Shown here one piece after another: positions 19,797 to 28,184 of a DNA stretch of 64,000 nucleotides. The stretch's first letter is position 1, and every line of letters starts with the position of its first letter. The DNA is from Massilia phyllostachyos (lineage in GTDB: Bacteria; Pseudomonadota; Gammaproteobacteria; Burkholderiales; Burkholderiaceae_D). Below the pieces are notes generated by a model. It saw only the letters and a list, made by a program, of their open reading frames with translations. It was not told the DNA's origin and made no database searches. Where the stretch lies: contig NZ_JAJNOC010000001.1 of the NCBI RefSeq assembly GCF_021044825.1, forward strand, positions 1,178,001-1,242,000, in the 5' to 3' direction. The translations under genes and the position numbers were made by a program.

Positions 19797-20381
19797 ATGA
19801 CCCAACGCCTCGTCCTCGCCTCCAACAACGCCGGCAAATTGAAGGAATTTGCCCAGCTCCTCGCCCCCATCGGCTTCGAGCTGCACCCCCAAGGCGAATT
19901 CGACGTCCCCGAAGCCGAGGAGCCCTTCGGCACCTTCGTGGAAAACGCCCTGGCCAAGGCTAGGCACGCCGCGCGCCTGACCGGCCTGCCGGCACTCAGC
20001 GACGATTCCGGCGTCTGCGTCAACGCCCTGGGCGGCGCCCCCGGCGTGTACTCGGCGCGCTTCGCCGGCGAGCCGAAATCCGACGCCCGCAACAACGAGA
20101 AGCTGGTCGGGGACCTGAAGCAGCATGCCGACAAGTCGGCCTACTACTACTGCGTGCTGGTCTACGTGCGCCACGCCGACGACCCGCAGCCGGTGATCGC
20201 CGACGGCATGTGGCGCGGCGAGATCATCGACACCCCGCGTGGCGGCAACGGCTTCGGCTACGACCCGCACTTCCTGATCCCGGCGCTCGGCAAGACCACC
20301 GCCGAACTCGAACCGGGCGTCAAGAACGCCCACTCGCACCGCGGCCAGGCCCTGCGCGCCCTGGTGGAAAAACTGAAATGA
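19797..20381 (+). CDS. rdgB: XTP/dITP pyrophosphatase (RdgB/HAM1)
   Basis: A 194-residue house-cleaning enzyme removing non-canonical purine nucleotides. Motifs are LASNNAGKLKEF at the N-terminus, DDSGVCVNALGGAPGVYSAR in the middle and GGNGFGYDPHF, all typical. The ATG at 19797 fits the family start (MTQRLVLASNN). Its stop overlaps the hemW start as ATGA, so the two are coupled. Confidence 0.96.
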   Translation: MTQRLVLASNNAGKLKEFAQLLAPIGFELHPQGEFDVPEAEEPFGTFVENALAKARHAARLTGLPALSDDSGVCVNALGGAPGVYSARFAGEPKSDARNNEKLVGDLKQHADKSAYYYCVLVYVRHADDPQPVIADGMWRGEIIDTPRGGNGFGYDPHFLIPALGKTTAELEPGVKNAHSHRGQALRALVEKLK

Positions 20382-21607
20382 TCCCGATCAAAGTCGCCGG
20401 CCCGGCGCCGAGCGAACCGCGTTCCCCGGCCACGACGGCCCTGCAATACCTGCAGCCCGGCGCCCTGAACCTGGCCGCGCTGCCGCCGCTGTCGCTCTAC
20501 ATCCACTTCCCCTGGTGCGTGCGCAAATGCCCCTACTGCGACTTCAACTCGCACGAGGCGAAAGGCGAGCTGCCGGAAAAGGATTACCTGGACGCGGTGC
20601 GCCTCGACCTGGAGCAGTCGCTGCCCATGATCTGGGGCCGCAAGATCCACACCGTCTTCATCGGCGGCGGCACCCCGAGCCTGATGTCGGCCGCGGGCCT
20701 GGACCGCCTGCTGTCCGACGTGCGCACCCTGCTGCCGCTCGAAATCGGCGCCGAGATCACGATGGAAGCCAATCCCGGCACTTTCGAGCAGGAGCGTTTC
20801 CGCTCCTACCGCGACAGCGGCGTGAACCGCCTGTCGATCGGCATCCAGAGCTTCAACGGCGCGCACCTGAAGGCGCTGGGCCGCATCCATGACGAAACCG
20901 AGGCCCTGCGCGCGGTCGAGATCGCACGCTCTACTTTTGAGAACTTCAACCTCGACCTGATGTTCGCGCTGCCGTCACAAACGCTCGAGGAAGCGCGGCG
21001 CGACCTGCAGACCGCGCTCTCGTTCGCGCCGCCGCACCTGTCGCTGTACCACCTGACGATGGAACCGAACACGGTCTTCGCCAAGTACCCGCCGGCGCTG
21101 CCCGACGACGACCTGAGCGCCGACATGCAGGACATGATCCTCGAGGCGACGGCCGCCGCCGGCTACCAGCACTACGAAGTCTCGGCCTATGCCAGGGCCG
21201 GCCACCGCGCGAAACACAACCTGAACTACTGGCAGTTCGGCGACTACCTCGGCATCGGCGCCGGGGCCCACTCGAAGATCTCGTTCCCGCACCGCGTGCT
21301 GCGCCAGGCGCGCTACAAGCAGCCGGGTTCCTTCATCGAGGCGGCGAAACGCGGCAACCCGGTGCAGGAAGAGCACGAGATCGCGCGCGGCGAGATGGGG
21401 TTCGAGTTCATGCTCAACGCGCTGCGGCTGACCGAGGGCTTCGATCCGAACCTGTTCGGCGAGCGTACCGGGATGAACATCAGCGCGATCACGAAGGCGC
21501 TGAACGAGGCCGAGGCCAAGGGGCTGCTGCACAGGGACCACAAGCTGATCAAGCCTACGGAATTGGGCCAGCGCTTCCTGAACGACCTGCAGGAGATGTT
21601 CCTGTAG
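20378..21607 (+). CDS. hemW: HemW, radical SAM heme chaperone
   Basis: About 409 residues. The radical SAM Cys motif CVRKCPYC is near residue 45 with the following DF residues. SAM-binding GGGTPSLM follows, and the HemW-type HNLNYW motif is near residue 280, with the C-terminal HemW domain. HemW resembles coproporphyrinogen dehydrogenase (HemN) but is thought to insert heme into respiratory enzymes. The extended N-terminus before LSLYIHFPWC is about 35 residues long and Pro/Ala-rich. It is coupled to rdgB. Confidence 0.93.
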   Translation: MIPIKVAGPAPSEPRSPATTALQYLQPGALNLAALPPLSLYIHFPWCVRKCPYCDFNSHEAKGELPEKDYLDAVRLDLEQSLPMIWGRKIHTVFIGGGTPSLMSAAGLDRLLSDVRTLLPLEIGAEITMEANPGTFEQERFRSYRDSGVNRLSIGIQSFNGAHLKALGRIHDETEALRAVEIARSTFENFNLDLMFALPSQTLEEARRDLQTALSFAPPHLSLYHLTMEPNTVFAKYPPALPDDDLSADMQDMILEATAAAGYQHYEVSAYARAGHRAKHNLNYWQFGDYLGIGAGAHSKISFPHRVLRQARYKQPGSFIEAAKRGNPVQEEHEIARGEMGFEFMLNALRLTEGFDPNLFGERTGMNISAITKALNEAEAKGLLHRDHKLIKPTELGQRFLNDLQEMFL

Positions 21608-21620
21608 GGTAAACGGGTCC

Positions 21621-22343
21621 CTACGTTTTCGCCGCTCCCGCGAGTGATTCGATGGTGCGCGCCAAGCCCTGCACCACCCGCGCCATGCTCGCATAATCCA
21701 GCTGCTCCGGCCTATCTTCCGCCGTGTGATAGTAGGGATAGCGCAGGAACGCCGTCTCCGTCACCAGCAGCGCCGGTTGGCCCGTGGAAGCGTGACTGGA
21801 CAACGTCACCCCCATCGCATGCGCCGGCGCCGCCAGTCCCTGCGCCGGTTTGTCGGGCATGGCCGCAAACCCGCCCAGCGCCTGCCGCATCCGGGCCGAC
21901 ACCGCCGCCGGTCCGGCAAACGCGATGAAGTTGCCCGTTCCTTCTCCCAGAAACACCAGCCGCAGCGCGGTCCCGCGGCTGGGCCGCACATCCTTGAGCA
22001 GGCGCGCCAGCTCGAGCAGGGCGGCCGCGCTCCCGGCATCCGCACCCAGGCGCACCCCCACGATGAAGGTCCGCTCCGCACGCGCGCCCGACGCCGTGTT
22101 CGACAGCACCGCCTCGACATCCTGCCCATCGCGCCGCGGGCGATAGCCATAGCCGCGCAGCGTCGCCGTCACGTGCGGCATGGCCCCATGCCCCCCGGCG
22201 CCGGCAAGCGCCACGGCGTGCGCCTGCAGCCGTGCGGCGCCGTCGGGTTCGGCCGAGTCGGTTTCCAGGGTCAGCGTGGCCAGTGCGATCGCCAACAGGA
22301 TCGCGATGAGGATTTTCCAGTGTGTGCGGGCGAATTTGCGCAT
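21621..22343 (-). CDS. Degenerate M28-like peptidase, membrane-anchored
   Basis: About 240 residues, with an N-terminal signal anchor (about 9-27, WKILIAILLAIALATLTL). The C-terminal part clearly resembles M28 aminopeptidase-like proteins (LLELARLLKDVRPSRGTALRLVFL and YPYYHTAEDRPEQLDY). The stretch that should hold the first zinc ligands (HxD and the PGADDNASG loop) is shortened to VRLGADAGSAAAL, and the EE general-base pair reads GEGTGN. Only the last-ligand-like His of YYHTAED is recognisable. It is therefore probably not a metalloprotease in the normal sense. It starts 95 bases from the insertion element and converges with hemW. Confidence 0.65.
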   Translation of the reverse strand: MRKFARTHWKILIAILLAIALATLTLETDSAEPDGAARLQAHAVALAGAGGHGAMPHVTATLRGYGYRPRRDGQDVEAVLSNTASGARAERTFIVGVRLGADAGSAAALLELARLLKDVRPSRGTALRLVFLGEGTGNFIAFAGPAAVSARMRQALGGFAAMPDKPAQGLAAPAHAMGVTLSSHASTGQPALLVTETAFLRYPYYHTAEDRPEQLDYASMARVVQGLARTIESLAGAAKT

Positions 22344-22445
22344 GGCGTCCGGGTCAGCATGCAGCGGTTCATGGCCCAAGTGTAGCCAGCCCGCGGCGCC
22401 GGCAGCGTTACGATTCCGCGATTCAATTCGCAAGGACAAAAAAAT

Positions 22446-23521
22446 GGCTGTGTTCGCGTTAGTTATGTATTTGCAGCCTCCTTCACTGAACTTGTCGTAC
22501 CGCAGCACATAGCCACTGCGCTGGTGTACGCAAGGCGTGCGCGTCCAGCAGTCGCTGCCACCCGGAATAGTTCGCCAGGTAGCGGCTGGCCACGCCCTTG
22601 AAGCGCACCAGCCAGTTCTTGAAGCGGCTGTGCCAGCCATTCACGTTCTGGATGTGGATCGCACCGCGTGCGCGCCGGCCCGCCCGCACGTTGATGGATT
22701 CGTGCATGATTCCAGCGTCAAGGGCAAACCGGACATAGGGCGCAGCGCCATCGCTGATGAGCAGCCCGTCACCCGGCAGCACCGGCTGCAGGCAGGTGCG
22801 CAGTTGCGCAGCGGTCACGGGACCACGTCCGGTATGAAAGTCCAGCGTCGTGCCGATGCGGTCACGCGCCACCAGCAGGCAATCGTGCTCGCGGTTGATG
22901 CCGCGCCGCCGGGCGGCGCCACCACGCTTGCGCGGCGGGCGCGACAAGGTGCGCGAACCCTTCTGCGATTCCAGGCGGTAGGTTTCGTCGGCCTCCACGA
23001 TTCCCGTCAGTGCTGCGGGCCGGTGCCTGGCGGCGCCCGGCGCGAATCGGTGGCGCCAGCGAAAACTCGTCGTGCGATGCACGCCGGTAACGAGCGCCGC
23101 GTCGCGCACGGTGCGTGATTCCAGCAAGCACTTGATATATGGCAGCCAGCACTCGCGCTTGCGCAGCCGGGCCAGCGGCGTGCCGGTCAGCGCATTGAAG
23201 GAGCGACCACAACCCAGGCAGCGATAGCGCTGCAGGCCGCTGGCGAAGCCGGAGCGGTGCAAACGCGCGCAAGCACAATGCGGACACGGCCGACCTGCCG
23301 CGGCCGCTTCGATGAGCGCCAGGCACTCGGCCGGGTCGCGGATGCTGTCGAGCCAGTCGCGCAGTCGGGCCAGATCAGTGCTGGACAATGGCGCGGCCGT
23401 CAAGAGGGCTAGCAATTCGTCGAAGCTCGGGCTTTGCATCGTCACTCCAGATGAGTTAACTCGACGATGCGTAAGACTTCGGCAACGCGATTTGGTTCAC
23501 CCAACGATCGCGAACACAGCC
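22446..23521 (-). mobile_element. IS1595-family insertion sequence, intact (1076 bp)
   Basis: Terminal inverted repeats are GGCTGTGTTCGCGTTAGTT (22446-22464) and the reverse complement of 23503-23521, matching at 16 of 19 positions with the outer 13 identical. Perfect 8-bp target duplications AAAAAAAT lie at 22438-22445 and 23522-23529; 8 bp is the size made by IS1595 elements. It holds one intact transposase gene. The duplicated octamer is the T tract (minus strand) of the terminator of the efflux operon. Perfect duplications and an intact gene suggest a recent insertion. Confidence 0.93.
22483..23445 (-). CDS. IS1595-family transposase
   Basis: A 320-residue transposase with an N-terminal zinc ribbon (CPHCACARLHRSG ... 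CLGCGRSF). The DDE-type catalytic region has the first Asp in GIVEADETYRLES and the second in LLISDGAAPYV; the third position lies in NVNGWHSRFKNWLVRF, giving a DDN-type end as in the ISSod11-like subgroup, followed by ASRYLANYSGW. No frameshift or stop is visible. It should catalyse transposition of the surrounding 1076-bp element. Confidence 0.92.
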   Translation of the reverse strand: MTMQSPSFDELLALLTAAPLSSTDLARLRDWLDSIRDPAECLALIEAAAAGRPCPHCACARLHRSGFASGLQRYRCLGCGRSFNALTGTPLARLRKRECWLPYIKCLLESRTVRDAALVTGVHRTTSFRWRHRFAPGAARHRPAALTGIVEADETYRLESQKGSRTLSRPPRKRGGAARRRGINREHDCLLVARDRIGTTLDFHTGRGPVTAAQLRTCLQPVLPGDGLLISDGAAPYVRFALDAGIMHESINVRAGRRARGAIHIQNVNGWHSRFKNWLVRFKGVASRYLANYSGWQRLLDAHALRTPAQWLCAAVRQVQ

Positions 23522-23550
23522 AAAAAAATCGGGCCCCGAAGGGCCCGATT
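23522..23550 (-). terminator. Rho-independent terminator of the efflux operon
   Basis: On the minus strand AATCGGGCCC-TTCG-GGGCCCGATT forms a 10-bp stem with a stable UUCG-type loop. It is followed by seven T residues (23528-23522) and lies 20 bases after the stop of the outer membrane factor gene. The T tract is also the right target duplication of the insertion sequence, so the terminator was kept whole. Confidence 0.9.
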
Positions 23551-23570
23551 CCGTTCGATACGAACGCCGC

Positions 23571-24998
23571 TCAGCGCGCCGCCACCGGCTGCGCCGGCTC
23601 GCTCCAGCCGCCGCCCAGCACGCGGTACAGCGTGACCTGGTTCTGCAGGCGCTGCAGGTTGGCCTGGATCGCGCCTTGCTGCGCCTGGAACAGCGAACGC
23701 TGGGCGTCCAGCAGGTCTAGGTAGCTGGCCGCGCCGTTCTTGTAGCGCAGGTCGGCCAGGTTGAAGCGGTCGGCTTCGGCCTCGGCCACCGCGCGCTGGG
23801 CGCGCAGCTGTTCGCTGAAGGTCGACTGGCCGGCCAGCGCGTCCGCCACTTCGCGGAAGGCTTGCTGGATCGAGCGCTCGTACTGCGCCACCGCGATGTC
23901 GCGCTGCGCACGTGCGCTGCCCAGCACCGCCGTGTTGCGGCCGTAGTCGAAGATCGGCAGGATCGCCTGCGGCGCGAAGGTCCAGCCGTAGGAGCCGGAC
24001 TTGAACAGGCCGGACAGCTCGGTGCTGGCGCTGCCCACCGAACCGGTCAGCGTGATGCGCGGGAAGAAGTTCGCGCGCGCCGCGCCGATGTTGGCGTTGG
24101 AGCCGATCAGCTGCTGCTCGGCCGAACGGATGTCCGGACGGTTGGCCAGCAGGTCCGAGGGCAGGCCGGCCGGCAGGTCGGGCAGCTCGGTCTGCGCCAG
24201 CGTGGTGCCGGCCGGGCTGTCGCCGATCGGCGCGCCCACCAGCAAGGTCAGGAGATTGACGTCCTGGGCGCGCTGGCGCTGGGTCGCCGCCAGCGTGGCG
24301 AGCGCGGTTTCCACCAGCGAGCGCGCCTGCTGCAGCTCGAAGCGCGACGACACGCCGTTCTCGAAGCGCAGGTTGGTCAGGCGCAGCGATTCCTGGCGGG
24401 TTTCCAGGGTCTGCTGGGTGATGCGCAGCAGTTCCTCGTCCGCCAGCAGCTGCAGGTAGGCGTTGGCCACCGACGCCACCAGGCTGATCTGGGTCGACTT
24501 GCGCGCCTCTTCGGTCGCCAGGTACTGGGCGAGGGCCGCTTCCGACAGGTTCTTCACGCGGCCGAACAGGTCGAGCTCGAAGGCCGAGACCGAGAAGCCG
24601 GCCTGGTAGACGCTGTTGATCGGCTGGTCTTCACCGGTGGTCTGGCGCTGGCCGGTCACGGCCAGGCCCACGGAGGGCAGGCGGTCGGCGCGCTGGATGC
24701 GGTACTGGGCGCGCGCCTGCTCGATGTTGGCGATCGCCACCCGCAGGTCGCGGTTGTTCGTGAGCGACTGCTCGATCAGGCCGCGCAGGCGCGCATCCGG
24801 GAAGAAGCGCTGCCAGGCCAGGTTGACCGGCGCCTCGTTGGCGACCAGGGCGGCCGGCGCGTTGGCCGGCTTCGGCAGTTCCGGGAAGGCCCCGGCCACC
24901 GGTGCTGCCGGACGCTCGTACTTCGGCGCCAGCGACATGCAGCCCGCCAGGCTCATTGCCAGCACCAGCGGGGTCAGTTTTTTCATCTTGTCGATCAT
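23571..24998 (-). CDS. RND efflux outer membrane factor (OprM/NodT-like lipoprotein)
   Basis: A 475-residue TolC-type channel. The N-terminal lipoprotein signal ends in the lipobox LAGC (Cys20), and the mature part shows the two-fold repeated outer membrane efflux domains (ANAYLQLLADEELLRI and ANFFPRITLTGSVGSAS). Its ATG at 24998 overlaps the RND pump stop (ATGA), with AAGGAAAAC just upstream. Together with the adaptor and pump genes it forms a three-part drug efflux system across both membranes. Confidence 0.93.
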   Translation of the reverse strand: MIDKMKKLTPLVLAMSLAGCMSLAPKYERPAAPVAGAFPELPKPANAPAALVANEAPVNLAWQRFFPDARLRGLIEQSLTNNRDLRVAIANIEQARAQYRIQRADRLPSVGLAVTGQRQTTGEDQPINSVYQAGFSVSAFELDLFGRVKNLSEAALAQYLATEEARKSTQISLVASVANAYLQLLADEELLRITQQTLETRQESLRLTNLRFENGVSSRFELQQARSLVETALATLAATQRQRAQDVNLLTLLVGAPIGDSPAGTTLAQTELPDLPAGLPSDLLANRPDIRSAEQQLIGSNANIGAARANFFPRITLTGSVGSASTELSGLFKSGSYGWTFAPQAILPIFDYGRNTAVLGSARAQRDIAVAQYERSIQQAFREVADALAGQSTFSEQLRAQRAVAEAEADRFNLADLRYKNGAASYLDLLDAQRSLFQAQQGAIQANLQRLQNQVTLYRVLGGGWSEPAQPVAAR

Positions 24999-27900
24999 GG
25001 TTGTTTTCCTTCGATTGCCGCGCCTTCCGCGTGATGCGAGTAGACCTCCTGCTGGCGCTTGCTGCCCTTGAAGATCTTGCGCACCACGACGAAGAACATC
25101 GGCACGAACATCACGCCCAGCGTGGAAGCCGTAATCATACCGCCCATCACGCCGGTACCGATCGCGCGCTGCGAGGCCGAGCCGGCGCCGCCTGCGACGA
25201 CCAGCGGCAGCACGCCCAGGATGAAGGCCAGCGAGGTCATGATGATCGGGCGGAAGCGCAGGTGCGCCGCCTCGATCGCCGCTTCCATCGGCGACTTGCC
25301 CTGCGCCTGCAGGTCTTTCGCGAACTCGATGATCAGCACCGCGTTCTTCGCCGCCAGGCCGATGATGGTCACCAGGCCGATCTTGAAGTACACGTCGTTC
25401 GGATAGCTGCGCAGCATCGCCGCCAGCACCGCGCCCAGGATACCGAAGGGCACCACCAGCAGCACTGACACCGGGATCGACCAGCTTTCATACAGGGCCG
25501 CCAGGGCCAGGAAGATCGCCAGCAGCGAGAACGCCATCAGGATGCCCATGGTGCCGCCCGAGAGCTGTTCCTCGCGCGACTGGCCGGTCCATTCGAAGGC
25601 GAAGCCGGCCGGCAGCCTGGCTGCCAGGCGTTCCATCTCGGCCAGCGCGTCGCCGGTCGAATAGCCCGGCTTGGCGTCGCCCGAGATGCTCATCGCCGGG
25701 TAGCCGTTATAGCGCAGCGTCTGCATCGGGCCGGTGATCCACTTGGTGGTGGCGAACGCGGACAGCGGCACCGGCTGGCCCTGCAGGTTCAGGGCATTGA
25801 TGCGCAGCAGGTCGTCCGGCTGCATGCGGTCCTTCGCGTCGGCCTGCACCACCACGCGTTGCAGGCGGCCGGCGTTCGGGAAGTCGTTCACATAGCTCGA
25901 ACCGAGCGAGGTCGAGATCGCGGTGTTGATCGCGTCAAAGGTCACGCCCAGGGCCTGCGCCTTGTCGCGGTCGATGTCGAGGCTCACCTGCGGCGCGTCT
26001 TCCAGGCCTTCCGGACGCACGCCGGCCAGGATCTGGCTCTGCGCGGCCATGCCGAGCAGCTGGTTACGCGCCGCCAGCAGGGCGTTGTGGCCGTTGCCGC
26101 CGCGGTCCTGCAGGCGGAAGCTGAAGCCGGTGCCGCGGCCCAATTCGGGAATAGGCGGCGGCGACAGGGCGAAGATGAAGGCGTCGCGCACGCCCGACAG
26201 GCCGCCGATGATGCGGTTGGCGACGGCGCCGGCGTTCGAGTCCGCGCCCTTGCGCTCGCTCCAGTCCTTCAGCGGGATGAAGGCGAGCGCCATGTTCTGG
26301 CCCGCGCCCGAGAACGAGAAGCCCAGCACGCTGACCATGTTCGCCACTTCCGGCTGCTTCATGATGAAGTTCTCGGCGGTGCGCATCACTTCGCTGGTGC
26401 GTTCCAGCGTCGCGCCCGGCGGCAGCTGGATGTTGGCGATCACGTAGCCCTGGTCTTCGTTCGGCAGGAAGGAGTTCGGCATGCGGGTGAAGAACAGCAC
26501 CACCAGGCCGATCACCAGCACGAAGGCGACCAGCGCGCGGCCCGAGCCGCGAATCAGTTTGCCGACGATGCCTTCGTAACCCTTGGCGGTGCGGGCGAAC
26601 TTGCGGTTGAACCAGCCGAAGAAGCCGCGCTTCTCGTGGTGGTGGCCCGCTTCGACAGGCTTCAAGAGGTGCGCGCACAGGGCAGGGGTCAGCGACAGCG
26701 CCAGGAAGGCCGAGAAGGCGATCGAGGACACCATGACGACCGAGAACTGGCGGTAGATGTTACCCACCGCGCCGGCGAAGAAGGCCAGCGGCACGAACAC
26801 CGACATCAGGACCACGGTCACGCCGATGATGGCGCCCGAGATCTGGCCCATGGCCTTGCGCGTCGCTTCCAGCGGCGGCAGGCCCTCTTCGGACATGATG
26901 CGCTCGACGTTCTCCACCACCACGATCGCATCGTCGACCACGATGCCGATCACCAGCACCATGCCGAACATGGTCAGCACGTTGATCGAGTAGCCCAGCG
27001 CCAGCAGGGTGCCGAGGGAACCGAGCAGCGCGACCGGGACGACGATGGTCGGGATGATCGTGTAGCGGAAGTTCTGCAGGAACAGGTACATCACCAGGAA
27101 CACCAGCACCAGCGCTTCGACCAGGGTATGCAGCACCTGCTCGATCGAGATGTCGATGAACTTCGAGCTGTCGAACGGCACCGTGGCCTTGACGCCGGCC
27201 GGGAAGAACTTCGACAGTTCGTCCATGCGCTCGCGCACCAGGCGCGCGGTTTCCAGCGCGTTGCCGGAAGGCGCCAGCTGCACGCCGATACCGGTGGACG
27301 GCTTGCCGTTCAGGCGCGCCGAGGTGCCGTAGGCCTGGGCCCCGATCTCGAGCCGGGCCACGTCCTTCAGGCGCACGGTGGAGCCGTCCGGGTTCGCGCG
27401 CAGCACGATGTTGCCGAACTGTTCGATGGTCGACAGCTGGCCGGTCACCACCACGGTCGCGGTGATTTCCTGGCCCTTCGCCAGCGGCAGTTCGCCGATG
27501 GTGCCCGAGGCCACCTGGGCGTTCTGGCTGCGGATGGCGTTGTTGACGTCACCCGGCGACAGGCGATAGCCGACCAGCTTGGCCGGGTCGATCCAGACGC
27601 GCATCGCGCGCTCGGTACCGAACAGCTGCGCGGTGCCGACGCCCTTGATACGCTGGATCTCCGGCAGGACGGTACGCGAGGCGTAGTCGCCCAGCGCGAT
27701 CGGGTCCCACTTCGGATCGTCCGACGACAGGATGGTAAACAGCAGGAAGTTCGCGCGCACCTTGTCGACGCGCACGCCCTGCTGGTTCACCGCCGCCGGC
27801 AGGCGCGGGGCCGCGCGCGACAGGCGGTTCTGGACGTCGACCTGGGCGAGTTCCGGATTGGTGCCGGTCTCGAAGGTCAGGGTGATCGAGCCGCTGCCGT

Positions 27901-28153
27901 TGGCGGTGCTGCTCGATTCCATGTAGACGAGGCCCGGCGAGCCGTTCATCTCGCGTTCGATGACGGAGATGACCGAGTCTTCCAGGGTCTGCGCCGATGC
28001 GCCCGGATAGGCGGCGTTGATCACGATCGATGGCGGCGCCACGTTCGGATACTGGGCGATCGGCAGCTGGGTGATCGACACACCGCCGATCACCATGATG
28101 AACAGCGCGATCACCCACGCAAAAATGGGGCGGTCAATAAAGAAACGTGCCAT
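24995..28153 (-). CDS. RND multidrug efflux pump, AcrB/MexB (HAE1) type
   Basis: A 1052-residue inner-membrane proton antiporter. It begins MARFFIDRPIFAWVIALFIM, as in AcrB, and has the proton-relay Asp pair in GIVVDDAIVVVENVERIM within transmembrane segment 4. Two large periplasmic loops follow transmembrane segments 1 and 7, and the family ending GVMFVPMFFVVVRKIF is present. It sits 31 bases after the adaptor gene. The substrate range is probably broad and hydrophobic, as for MexB/TtgB relatives; this cannot be read from sequence. Confidence 0.95.
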   Translation of the reverse strand: MARFFIDRPIFAWVIALFIMVIGGVSITQLPIAQYPNVAPPSIVINAAYPGASAQTLEDSVISVIEREMNGSPGLVYMESSSTANGSGSITLTFETGTNPELAQVDVQNRLSRAAPRLPAAVNQQGVRVDKVRANFLLFTILSSDDPKWDPIALGDYASRTVLPEIQRIKGVGTAQLFGTERAMRVWIDPAKLVGYRLSPGDVNNAIRSQNAQVASGTIGELPLAKGQEITATVVVTGQLSTIEQFGNIVLRANPDGSTVRLKDVARLEIGAQAYGTSARLNGKPSTGIGVQLAPSGNALETARLVRERMDELSKFFPAGVKATVPFDSSKFIDISIEQVLHTLVEALVLVFLVMYLFLQNFRYTIIPTIVVPVALLGSLGTLLALGYSINVLTMFGMVLVIGIVVDDAIVVVENVERIMSEEGLPPLEATRKAMGQISGAIIGVTVVLMSVFVPLAFFAGAVGNIYRQFSVVMVSSIAFSAFLALSLTPALCAHLLKPVEAGHHHEKRGFFGWFNRKFARTAKGYEGIVGKLIRGSGRALVAFVLVIGLVVLFFTRMPNSFLPNEDQGYVIANIQLPPGATLERTSEVMRTAENFIMKQPEVANMVSVLGFSFSGAGQNMALAFIPLKDWSERKGADSNAGAVANRIIGGLSGVRDAFIFALSPPPIPELGRGTGFSFRLQDRGGNGHNALLAARNQLLGMAAQSQILAGVRPEGLEDAPQVSLDIDRDKAQALGVTFDAINTAISTSLGSSYVNDFPNAGRLQRVVVQADAKDRMQPDDLLRINALNLQGQPVPLSAFATTKWITGPMQTLRYNGYPAMSISGDAKPGYSTGDALAEMERLAARLPAGFAFEWTGQSREEQLSGGTMGILMAFSLLAIFLALAALYESWSIPVSVLLVVPFGILGAVLAAMLRSYPNDVYFKIGLVTIIGLAAKNAVLIIEFAKDLQAQGKSPMEAAIEAAHLRFRPIIMTSLAFILGVLPLVVAGGAGSASQRAIGTGVMGGMITASTLGVMFVPMFFVVVRKIFKGSKRQQEVYSHHAEGAAIEGKQP

Positions 28154-28184
28154 GAATTAGTCCTGTTCTTTTTTCTTCCGGTGC

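Noticed and set aside
23522..23550. Terminator disrupted by the insertion sequence
   Set aside because: The right target duplication restores the full T tract, so the terminator is complete.
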